A stretch of DNA of 6,700 nucleotides from Tissierellales bacterium (GTDB taxonomy: Bacteria; Bacillota; Clostridia; Tissierellales; JASKZW01), in the NCBI GenBank assembly GCA_030152145.1, contig JASLIL010000118.1:1-6700 (forward strand). Direction: 5' to 3'. Numbering within the stretch: the first letter of the stretch is position 1; the number at the start of each line of letters is the position of its first letter. Position numbers and translations under genes: made by a program. Shown piece by piece: positions 1 through 6,064 of this stretch. The notes beneath the pieces are model-generated. The model saw nothing but the letters and a program-made list of their open reading frames with translations. It was not told the origin of the DNA and made no database searches.

Positions 1-101
1 ATGAGTATATAGATAGTATCATGGAGGGTTACAGGGCCAATGGAATAGAAGATGAACCTCTTAGATTGGCTCTAGAAGAAAATGAAATGGAGAATAAATA
101 G
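1..101 (+). CDS. C-terminal fragment of an unidentified protein
   Basis: The frame that ends in TAG at 99-101 is open back to the left edge. It gives the last 32 residues of a protein whose start lies outside the window, ending PLRLALEENEMENK. The tail is acidic, probably helical, and has no motif I can assign to a family. Its stop lies three bases before the ATG of the lipoprotein gene, so the two are almost certainly co-transcribed. The GGAG at 89-92 inside this fragment is the likely ribosome binding site for the next gene. That this is the real reading frame rests on the tight junction and on the absence of stops, so the product cannot be named. Confidence 0.6.
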   Translation, partial: EYIDSIMEGYRANGIEDEPLRLALEENEMENK

Positions 102-104
102 GAT

Positions 105-1511
105 ATGAAAAAATACTTTAGCTTGGGAATTATAGTATTACTTTTATTTAGTTTGACAGCTTGTGTTGGGGATAAAGAGAGGGGGGCCCTGGTTCAATTT
201 TATGTAAACAGGGAGGAATACGACAAGGCTATATCTCTTATCCATAGATTTAGGGCTAAGGACAGTAAGAATGAATCGCTTTATAAAAAGGAGAAGGCCA
301 TATATGAGAAGTTGGGCCAGGAAGAGGAAAGTATAGGGGTTCTAGAAGAGGCTATAGAAAATTTAGAAGATAGCTTGAACTACAAAAAAGAACTTTTAGA
401 TAAGTATATAGATAAAGGGGATTACTCTAAGGCTGAGAGTCTAGCTTTAGAAATCCTAGAAGAGGACAAGGAGGACCAGAATACCTATCTAGATCTTTTC
501 AAGATCTATAGAAATAGAGGGGAACATGAAAGGATTCTAAGGGTTTTTGACCAATATGAGGACCATATAGAGGGGGAAGATCTAAAGTTAAGATATGCCC
601 TGTCCTATAATGAGGTCTATGGAGAAGATGGTTTATTGGAAATAGTTAATGTTCCAGACATATCCGTGGTAAAGTCCAATGTAGACATAGTTCTAGATTA
701 TTACATACATCATGGTGAATATCACATGGCCAGGGAGCTGGTAGACCTAATAGAGGAAAAATGGTCAGACAAGCCTATATTTTTAGAGGCCTATACCATG
801 GCCCTAGAAGAAACAGGAGATAGCTTAAGGGATATTTATATAGGAAGTTTTACAGACAAGACTAATTTTGAAGCAGTTATGGTCTTGAGAAATGAGGAAA
901 ATCAGGAAATTCTAATAAATGACATAGAAACAGGTAGGGAGATCTACAGGGAAACCATAGATAATACAGAGGACCTAAGATTGATGACAGGAGACTTTTT
1001 CAAGGATGGAGTCTTTGAAATATTGGCCTCTCAATCTTCAAAGGTAGAGTCAGCCTACAACAAGCTAATAGAATTAGTCGACAAGGACGGCAAGCTATCT
1101 ATAGAGTCTAAGGACCTGGATGGATTTGATTTGAAATTTTTCTTCTATGATAACTTCAAGGCCACCCTAATGTCCCATGAAGCCAAGGTCTACTACAAGT
1201 TGCTTCTTTCAGATCAGCATAGGGATGAACTTATAAATAAGGGCTTTTATAAGTCCTCAGGAGCATTTATTCCTCAGAAGGATTACTATGACTATAGATA
1301 TGTTATAGATATGGTTGATGGAGACTATAAACTTCTATACAAAGCCAAGGTAGATGATTTTTTAGATGGCGAAAGATACTTGGATATAGTGGGGGTAATA
1401 GACTATAAGAAGGGGGAGTATGAAGATTTTATATTCCAGTTAAGAGAGGACAATAAGTATAAGGATAGAATAGATAAGGTGACAGAGTTGGATGTACCAA
1501 CAATAAGATAG
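105..1511 (+). CDS. TPR-repeat lipoprotein of unknown function
   Basis: This 468-residue protein is probably anchored to the outer face of the cytoplasmic membrane. Residues 2-20 form a lipoprotein signal: KK, a hydrophobic stretch, then lipobox L17-T18-A19-C20, with C20 as the predicted lipidated residue. Residues about 28-160 and 197-224 read as four or five degenerate tetratricopeptide helix pairs, for example the YIDKGDYSKAESLALEILEE type at 101-120, suggesting a protein-interaction scaffold. From about residue 240 the pattern changes to alternating hydrophobic strands and Asp/Gly turns (LMTGDFFKDGVFEILASQ, 293-310; VDGDYKLLYKAKVDD, 404-418). This resembles the beta-rich C-terminal sensor-like domains of other Firmicutes lipoproteins; that comparison is from memory and weak. 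No catalytic motif is visible. The gene starts three bases after the upstream stop and is followed closely by the ArsC-like gene, which points to one operon. The start is well supported by the signal peptide. The specific function is unknown. Confidence 0.9.
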   Translation: MKKYFSLGIIVLLLFSLTACVGDKERGALVQFYVNREEYDKAISLIHRFRAKDSKNESLYKKEKAIYEKLGQEEESIGVLEEAIENLEDSLNYKKELLDKYIDKGDYSKAESLALEILEEDKEDQNTYLDLFKIYRNRGEHERILRVFDQYEDHIEGEDLKLRYALSYNEVYGEDGLLEIVNVPDISVVKSNVDIVLDYYIHHGEYHMARELVDLIEEKWSDKPIFLEAYTMALEETGDSLRDIYIGSFTDKTNFEAVMVLRNEENQEILINDIETGREIYRETIDNTEDLRLMTGDFFKDGVFEILASQSSKVESAYNKLIELVDKDGKLSIESKDLDGFDLKFFFYDNFKATLMSHEAKVYYKLLLSDQHRDELINKGFYKSSGAFIPQKDYYDYRYVIDMVDGDYKLLYKAKVDDFLDGERYLDIVGVIDYKKGEYEDFIFQLREDNKYKDRIDKVTELDVPTIR

Positions 1512-1513
1512 TT

Positions 1514-1519
1514 AGGAGG
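1514..1519 (+). promoter_or_regulatory. Ribosome binding site that sets the start of the ArsC-like gene
   Basis: A perfect AGGAGG lies directly against an ATG at 1520 (zero spacing) and six bases before a second in-frame ATG at 1526. Zero spacing cannot support normal initiation, so the second ATG is the likely start. Confidence 0.85.
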
Positions 1520-1525
1520 ATGATT

Positions 1526-1891
1526 ATGGGATTGTTTTTATGTTATAAAAAGTGTAGTACCTGTAAAAAGGCTAGTGACTATTTAGACCAAAAATCTATA
1601 AGTTATGACTCTAGGGATATTAAGGAAGATAGGCCTAGCTATGACGAATTAAAGCTTTGGGTAGAGAAAAGTGGCCTGGATATTAAAAAGTTTTTCAATA
1701 CCAGCGGTATGGTTTACAGGGAGAGAAAACTAAAGGATAAACTACCTACAATGACCCTAGAGGAAAAACTAGAGCTTCTGGCAGAAGATGGTATGCTGGT
1801 TAAGAGGCCTATATATGTAGATGAAGGAAGGGTCCTGGTAGGATTTAAGGAAAAGGACTGGGATCAGGCCTTTCAAGAGGATTTAGATTAA
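1526..1891 (+). CDS. ArsC/Spx-family thioredoxin-fold protein (YusI-like)
   Basis: This is a 121-residue cytoplasmic protein of the ArsC/Spx superfamily (arsenate reductase-like thioredoxin fold), with the usual length for the family. The N-terminal strand leads into a redox CxxC motif, C10-S-T-C13 in YKKCSTCKKA. The family signatures KKFFNTSGMVYRERKLKDK (54-72) and LLAEDGMLVKRPI (84-96) follow, including the conserved Arg94-Pro95 pair. These match my recollection of the Bacillus subtilis YusI group better than of Spx itself. Members are often annotated as arsenate reductase, but real arsenate reduction is unproven for this subgroup; a thiol-redox role is the safer inference. The start is placed at the second ATG (1526) because the AGGAGG abuts the first (1520), which would add only Met-Ile. 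It lies in one transcription unit with the preceding lipoprotein, and no ars operon partner is present. Confidence 0.9.
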   Translation: MGLFLCYKKCSTCKKASDYLDQKSISYDSRDIKEDRPSYDELKLWVEKSGLDIKKFFNTSGMVYRERKLKDKLPTMTLEEKLELLAEDGMLVKRPIYVDEGRVLVGFKEKDWDQAFQEDLD

Positions 1892-1892
1892 T

Positions 1893-1921
1893 TTGACTAA
1901 GTATTTTACATGTGATAATTT
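1893..1921 (+). promoter_or_regulatory. SigA-type promoter with extended -10
   Basis: A TTGACT -35 box (1893-1898) is followed after 17 bases by TAATTT (1916-1921), preceded by TG at 1913-1914, giving an extended -10. Transcription would start near 1928 and feed the acidic protein gene at 1961. The -35 begins two bases after the stop of the ArsC-like gene, and no terminator separates them, so read-through from the upstream operon is also possible. A TATAAT at 1921-1926 also exists but lacks a properly spaced -35. Confidence 0.6.
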
Positions 1922-1948
1922 ATAATATAGTTTAAAGTATTTAGTAAT

Positions 1949-1953
1949 GGAGG
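1949..1953 (+). promoter_or_regulatory. Ribosome binding site supporting a TTG start
   Basis: GGAGG lies seven bases before TTG at 1961. No in-frame ATG is near this spacing (the next in-frame Met codons are residues 10 and 12), so the unusual TTG start is chosen for the following gene. Confidence 0.8.
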
Positions 1954-1960
1954 TTATCTT

Positions 1961-2332
1961 TTGGAAAAAGAATATTTAATTAGATTGATGAATATGGATG
2001 GTTTAGACGAAGAGGAGTTTTTAGATTATGTTATAGATGATCTAAATAAGGAGTTTCCAGAACTTAGCCCATATAAGATTGAAAGTATAGATGGACTATA
2101 TCTAGTGGGGCTGGGAGATTACTCTTGTCTTTTATCAGCTGATGATCTTAGTCTTTTAATGGATGAGGATGATCCCTATGGCCTGGATAGATATCTTTTA
2201 GCTCATTACTTGGTAGCTGGCCTAGAGCTTCAACTGGATCAAAGTAACTATATAAAAAATATATTTGCTATCTACAACAAACCTAATGTAATAAGGGTTA
2301 ATAGCAAGGACTTAAAGTCTATATATAATTAA
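1961..2332 (+). CDS. Small acidic protein of unknown function
   Basis: I do not recognise this 123-residue protein. It begins at TTG, supported by a well-placed GGAGG. It is strongly acidic, with clusters such as DGLDEEEFLDYVIDDL (14-29) and LLMDEDDPYGLD (65-76), and has no signal peptide, membrane segment or cysteine pair; it contains a single Cys in DYSCLL. Predicted structure is mixed: helix (15-31), a strand-like stretch (DGLYLVGLGDYSCLL, 44-58), then helices around 78-92. The net negative charge could suit a small cytoplasmic adaptor, inhibitor or DNA mimic, but this is speculation. It appears to be a single-gene unit, with its own promoter immediately upstream and a strong hairpin terminator 37 bases downstream of its stop codon. 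The codon pattern matches its neighbours, so there is no sign of recent transfer. Confidence 0.8.
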   Translation: MEKEYLIRLMNMDGLDEEEFLDYVIDDLNKEFPELSPYKIESIDGLYLVGLGDYSCLLSADDLSLLMDEDDPYGLDRYLLAHYLVAGLELQLDQSNYIKNIFAIYNKPNVIRVNSKDLKSIYN

Positions 2333-2368
2333 TTTTATTTTAAAGAAAAATGGGTATATATGTATAGT

Positions 2369-2403
2369 AAAAATCTTCTTATTTAATAAATAAGAAGATT
2401 TTT
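2369..2403 (+). terminator. Hairpin terminator after the acidic protein gene
   Basis: A 16-bp perfect stem (2369-2384 with 2388-2403) closes on a three-base AAT loop. It is AT-rich. The 3' arm ends in TTTTT and is followed by CTTATATTT. The 5' arm begins with AAAAA, so the structure could also work on the opposite strand. It separates the acidic protein gene from the large gene at 2513. Confidence 0.8.
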
Positions 2404-2440
2404 CTTATATTTAGACTATCTTAAGCTTTTCTTAACTTTC

Positions 2441-2469
2441 TTGTAGACTAAGTTGCCATAGGATATAAT
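2441..2469 (+). promoter_or_regulatory. Candidate SigA promoter for the large DNA-binding protein gene
   Basis: A perfect TATAAT -10 (2464-2469) has a poor -35, TTGTAG (2441-2446, three of six matches), at a 17-base distance. Transcription would start near 2476, leaving a leader of about 35 bases before the ATG at 2513. The weak -35 suggests low or activator-dependent expression. The heptamer TAGACTA occurs twice upstream and within this region (2412-2418 and 2444-2450), the second copy just after the -35, so it could be an operator; this is inference only. Confidence 0.45.
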
Positions 2470-2500
2470 TAGTATAAATAGATATTTAATGCTTTAGCTT

Positions 2501-2506
2501 AGGAGG
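2501..2506 (+). promoter_or_regulatory. Ribosome binding site with a start-stop pair behind it
   Basis: AGGAGG is followed directly by ATG TAA and then the real ATG at 2513, six bases from the site. The first ATG (2507) touches the ribosome binding site and is stopped at once by the in-frame TAA, so it cannot extend the gene. The start at 2513 is therefore secure. Confidence 0.85.
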
Positions 2507-2512
2507 ATGTAA

Positions 2513-5500
2513 ATGAAAGATATAGAAAGTACTTTTATAAACTTAGATACCTCAAATATAAGCAGTGGAGAGTTATATGCATTTATTGAAGAATTGGAAG
2601 ATTTTCTGGAAAGGTTTGATTATAGAATAGACAAACTTAAGATTAGACACTTGTTTTATGAAAATGAGTTCTCAAATCTAGTAGAATACTTTAATTCTAT
2701 GGATATAAAGTATGTAAAAAATATTAGTTCAAAAGATCTAGAAGGATATTTTAAACTTCATGAGCAAGATATACATATAGTATATAAGCGTTTGCTTTTT
2801 TTAAGAAATGTAATTATGGCAGTATCTCATCCTTTAAATGAAGGAGATATAGATGAGTTGGCAAGCTTACAGCATATATACTATGAAAGGGAATTCCGGG
2901 ATTTTATAGATAAGGCAGAGGAAAAGGGGATAGTAAATATTTTTCTGTTAGAAAAATCTATAGATAGTTTTGAGTCTCCTGTTGAAAGAAGGCTGGACCT
3001 TTTAAAGTATATCTTAAACATAAGGGAAAATGATTATATTAAAATAGAAAGCATTAAAATTAAAAATCTATTGAATAAGACAAGACATAAGGGTCTACTT
3101 AAATTATTGGAGGATGAAAAATTAGTATATGTAGAGCAATTGACTGGAGTAGACTTGGATCTACTTTTAAAGGGTAGCTATATAAGAGACAATGTAAAGG
3201 AAGACATAAAACTTATCTATCTAGTTTACAATGCTATAAAGGAGGAACTTATAGCCCAGTCAATAAGTGATAATAGGTATAGATTAAATATATATAGAGC
3301 TTTTTATCACATAAAATTATCAGATTTATTTTTCACAGGCAAGTCTCGTGCTGTTAAGAGATATTTTGTAAATAATAAGATAGAATTAGTTGAAAATGTA
3401 TTCGTTGAGGACTTTAAGTCTATGAAAGGTTATTATGGCATAGGTAGAAAAAAGCTAGAGTATGCAGAAAAGATATTTAAAATCTACTATAATTATAGAG
3501 ATATGTTAATAGGTGATAATCTAGCAGGTGTATTTATAGAAGGTATAATGGAAGAAAATATTTATGATATAGATACTAAGAAATCATCCTATGAGTTTAT
3601 TCTAAAAGAAATTGATTTAAGCCAAGTTTTTAGGGAGGGAAAATACGCCCTAATACTAGAATACTTTGAGGAAAATAATATAGTAACTATGAATGATATA
3701 AGCGACAGGGATATCTTAAACATAAAAAATAAAAAAGGAATTGGTGAAAAGAAGTTTAATGATTTTATAAATCGTTTGGATAGCTTTGTTATTGATCAGA
3801 TAAAATCATTTAATATTGATTCCTTTGTAGACATAATAGAATATTATGGAGATGAAAAAATAAATAGGGTTTTAGGTTATCTATCCCTTGGAGAAATGAC
3901 CAAGGAATGTAGGTTTGAAGATTTAATCTATATGGATTTTGACAAGGATTTGGAGGAGAGTGACAAAATAAAACTTTTCTCCCTCTTGAAAAAATTAAAA
4001 GACCTTAAGGACATAAACGTTCTTCTTGAATTAAGCTTGGCAGAATTAGAAGAAAGGGATCTTTTTATTATTAATTCAAGGCTAGTGGAAGACAGGACCC
4101 TACAGGAAATAGGGGACACTCTTGATTTAAGTCGTGAAAGAGTAAGGCAGATTGAAAAAAATATCCTAAATAGGATAAATAGGGTCTTACTGGACAATAA
4201 GATTTTTAATACACTAAAGCTTAAGTTTGAAAATCCAGATTACTTTAGACTGGAAGAACTGGACATGATTCTTGAAAAACCCTATAAGTTCTTAATAAGT
4301 TTCATTAGAAATAATCATCTGGAAGAAGTCTACTACATGCCTCAACTAGACAGGGCGTATTTCTATAATATAAGTAATACTATAGAGCGTCTAGATAAGT
4401 TGGTTCTGGATTGGCCTAACTATGAGAGGGTTTATTTCTATATAGAGGAACTGGAAAGCTTTCTCTATATGGAGTTAGATGAGGAGATAGAAAGTGAAGA
4501 GCTTTTAAAGGTAATAAGATACTATGAATTTAAACCCTATGGCGACTATATATCAAAGGGAAAATTGAACTACTCTGATATGGTAGCCATAGTTTTCAGA
4601 GACTATATAAGGAAGCCCATCCGTATAGATGAGGACTCAAAGTATATATTGGAGGACTATATATACGAGGTCTTTAATCAGAGAATTTCAAAGGATGAAA
4701 GAAATATAAGAGCAGTTCTAGATAGGGATGATGATATCTTGCTTTGTGAAAGTAAAACTTACTGCCACATAAATTATCTAAACAATGATGTCTATCTACT
4801 AAATAAGATTAAGGACTTTATAGATGATTATTTCTATAGCCATAGTATAATAAATACAGAACTAATCTTTGAAAAGTTTAAGAAGGATTGCTTACAATCA
4901 GGTATAGATAATAAGATCTACCTCTACTCTTTAATTAAATATAACTTTAGTGAACAATACGAGATAGGCCAAGGAAATACTCTATCTATAAAACCTTTGG
5001 GAGAAGAAACTCATATTAGCAAGGAAAAAATTCTTATAAATTATGTAGATAGGCAAAGTGGAATTAAGGTTAAAAAAGATAGGGTAAATGAGGAACTGGG
5101 TTGGAGCAGGGAAAACATAGAAAATACTTTAGCTAAATGTGAAGAGCTAGTGTCAATAGATAGTAGGTATATAGGCAAGGTAGACAAATTATTTAAGGGT
5201 AGTGAAAGGGAGGTTCTTTTAAAGACTAGCTATGATCTTATGAAGGATGGTTACACTACAGCATATGTTTTATACAATAAATTAAAGAAAAATCCTATTG
5301 GTATGGAATTTATAAGGCGAAATGATATATTGGAGTATAGTACAATAGCCAATATAGTAAAGTCTTTGAATCCAAAGGTTAAGGGACATACCAACCTAAT
5401 TTACTTTGAAGATTCTAGGGTAAAAACCATATCAGATATGGTAATCAGAAATACTGATGGAGTTATAGAAAGGCTTAAGCTTCAAAACTATCTTTATGAT

Positions 5501-6052
5501 ATGGGCTATAAGATAGGTATGGTAGGTCTTCATATCAGCAATATGATAGAAAGTGATATCTTAAGGGAGCTTTCCGTAGATTGTCTGATAAAAACGGAAG
5601 ATTTTAATTTAAGCAAAGATATTGCCGACAGACTAGAGACAATCGTGCTAAATCTTATGAAGGGCAGGGACTATTTAGGCCTTAACAAGCAGGTTATGGA
5701 TGAAATAAATAGAAGAATAACAAATGTTGACTATAAGCTAACCCCTCATTTCGTAAGATCAGCCCTTCTGGATAGAGGTTTTAAAAGATTAAAAAGAACA
5801 GGTTGTGACTACAGGTATGAATTAATAGTTGTAGTAAAGGAAAATATAGGCCTAGGCTCCTTTGATCAGCTTTGTTCAAGAGAGCTAAAGGATCAGTTTA
5901 AGGATAGGCTTCCAGTAGACAGGGCCTATGACTACCTAGGAGATCTGGGGCTACTTGATCTTAGTCATGGAAGGAACAATAAATTGCCCTATGAGTTGGA
6001 GATTTCTGAGCTTTTTAAAATAGATTCAAATGGAATACTATATTTAATTTAA
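2513..6052 (+). CDS. Large protein with alpha-CTD-like repeats and a sigma-70 region 4 HTH
   Basis: This 1179-residue soluble protein has no signal peptide or membrane segment. Residues about 41-427 contain up to five degenerate repeats that resemble the RNA polymerase alpha-subunit C-terminal domain (A 41-98, B 116-168, C 179-245, D 265-327, E 366-427). Copies D and E are clearest: IKLSDLF or IDLSQVF, then YF..N.I, then a helix-hairpin-helix ending GIGRKKLE (309-316) or GIGEKKFN (409-416). Residues 511-558 match sigma-70 region 4, with the recognition helix in LQEIGDTLDLSRERVRQIEK (530-549). The remaining 620 residues contain several winged-helix-like segments (about 706-757, 833-886, 1035-1106) that recall HARE-HTH or RNAP delta-type modules; that match is tentative. 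I see no sigma region 2, helicase, nuclease, ATPase or zinc-finger motif. It is thus not a normal sigma factor; a DNA-binding transcription regulator or RNAP-associated factor is inferred. A DUF2871-like gene follows in the same unit. AT content seems higher in the first third than in the last, by eye. Confidence 0.85.
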   Translation: MKDIESTFINLDTSNISSGELYAFIEELEDFLERFDYRIDKLKIRHLFYENEFSNLVEYFNSMDIKYVKNISSKDLEGYFKLHEQDIHIVYKRLLFLRNVIMAVSHPLNEGDIDELASLQHIYYEREFRDFIDKAEEKGIVNIFLLEKSIDSFESPVERRLDLLKYILNIRENDYIKIESIKIKNLLNKTRHKGLLKLLEDEKLVYVEQLTGVDLDLLLKGSYIRDNVKEDIKLIYLVYNAIKEELIAQSISDNRYRLNIYRAFYHIKLSDLFFTGKSRAVKRYFVNNKIELVENVFVEDFKSMKGYYGIGRKKLEYAEKIFKIYYNYRDMLIGDNLAGVFIEGIMEENIYDIDTKKSSYEFILKEIDLSQVFREGKYALILEYFEENNIVTMNDISDRDILNIKNKKGIGEKKFNDFINRLDSFVIDQIKSFNIDSFVDIIEYYGDEKINRVLGYLSLGEMTKECRFEDLIYMDFDKDLEESDKIKLFSLLKKLKDLKDINVLLELSLAELEERDLFIINSRLVEDRTLQEIGDTLDLSRERVRQIEKNILNRINRVLLDNKIFNTLKLKFENPDYFRLEELDMILEKPYKFLISFIRNNHLEEVYYMPQLDRAYFYNISNTIERLDKLVLDWPNYERVYFYIEELESFLYMELDEEIESEELLKVIRYYEFKPYGDYISKGKLNYSDMVAIVFRDYIRKPIRIDEDSKYILEDYIYEVFNQRISKDERNIRAVLDRDDDILLCESKTYCHINYLNNDVYLLNKIKDFIDDYFYSHSIINTELIFEKFKKDCLQSGIDNKIYLYSLIKYNFSEQYEIGQGNTLSIKPLGEETHISKEKILINYVDRQSGIKVKKDRVNEELGWSRENIENTLAKCEELVSIDSRYIGKVDKLFKGSEREVLLKTSYDLMKDGYTTAYVLYNKLKKNPIGMEFIRRNDILEYSTIANIVKSLNPKVKGHTNLIYFEDSRVKTISDMVIRNTDGVIERLKLQNYLYDMGYKIGMVGLHISNMIESDILRELSVDCLIKTEDFNLSKDIADRLETIVLNLMKGRDYLGLNKQVMDEINRRITNVDYKLTPHFVRSALLDRGFKRLKRTGCDYRYELIVVVKENIGLGSFDQLCSRELKDQFKDRLPVDRAYDYLGDLGLLDLSHGRNNKLPYELEISELFKIDSNGILYLI
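3305..3793 (+). other. Two best-preserved alpha-CTD-like helix-hairpin-helix modules in the large protein
   Basis: These bases encode residues 265-427 of the large protein. Module D (265-327) and module E (366-427) share the order: I-x-L-S-x-hF, a helix, YF..N.I, a D-containing turn, then GIG-x-KK. In the true RNAP alpha C-terminal domain the corresponding parts are the LDLSVRSYNCLKRAGI and NLGRKSLEE segments, which bind UP-element DNA and activators. The similarity is by eye and is fold-level rather than proof of the same partner. Confidence 0.55.
4043..4186 (+). other. Sigma-70 region 4 helix-turn-helix in the large protein
   Basis: These bases encode residues 511-558. The segment has the RpoD region 4 layout: an L..R....I..R start, then DRTLQEIGD, then LSRERVRQIEK followed by a basic, hydrophobic helix. 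In housekeeping sigma factors this helix-turn-helix contacts the -35 element and the beta flap. The invariant RERVRQIE core is intact, so -35-like DNA recognition is plausible. Confidence 0.9.
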
Positions 6053-6058
6053 GAGGTG
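6053..6058 (+). promoter_or_regulatory. Extended ribosome binding site that sets the start of the DUF2871-like gene
   Basis: AAGAGGTGATT, starting inside the preceding stop codon, is nearly complementary along its whole length to the 3' end of 16S rRNA. Its GAGGTG core is six bases from ATG at 6065. An in-frame GTG at 6056 is part of the site itself and is not a start. Confidence 0.8.
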
Positions 6059-6064
6059 ATTAGG

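Noticed and set aside
1526..1891. Naming the ArsC-like gene arsC or spx
   Set aside because: The CxxC and family motifs fit the YusI-like group, and no arsenic resistance neighbours are present, so neither specific function can be supported.
2341..2512. Riboswitch or small RNA in the 180-base gap before the large gene
   Set aside because: The only strong structure is the simple AT-rich terminator at 2369-2403. The rest has a promoter and short repeats but no conserved riboswitch-like core that I recognise.
3928..4197. Open frame of 89 codons on the - strand inside the large gene
   Set aside because: It lies wholly antisense to the conserved sigma region 4 coding sequence, its product is a low-complexity Ser/Leu/Arg-rich string, and I see no convincing ribosome binding site or promoter for it.
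2513..6052. Calling the large protein a sigma factor
   Set aside because: Only region 4 is present. No region 2 motif for -10 melting or core binding was found, and the length is several times that of a normal sigma factor.
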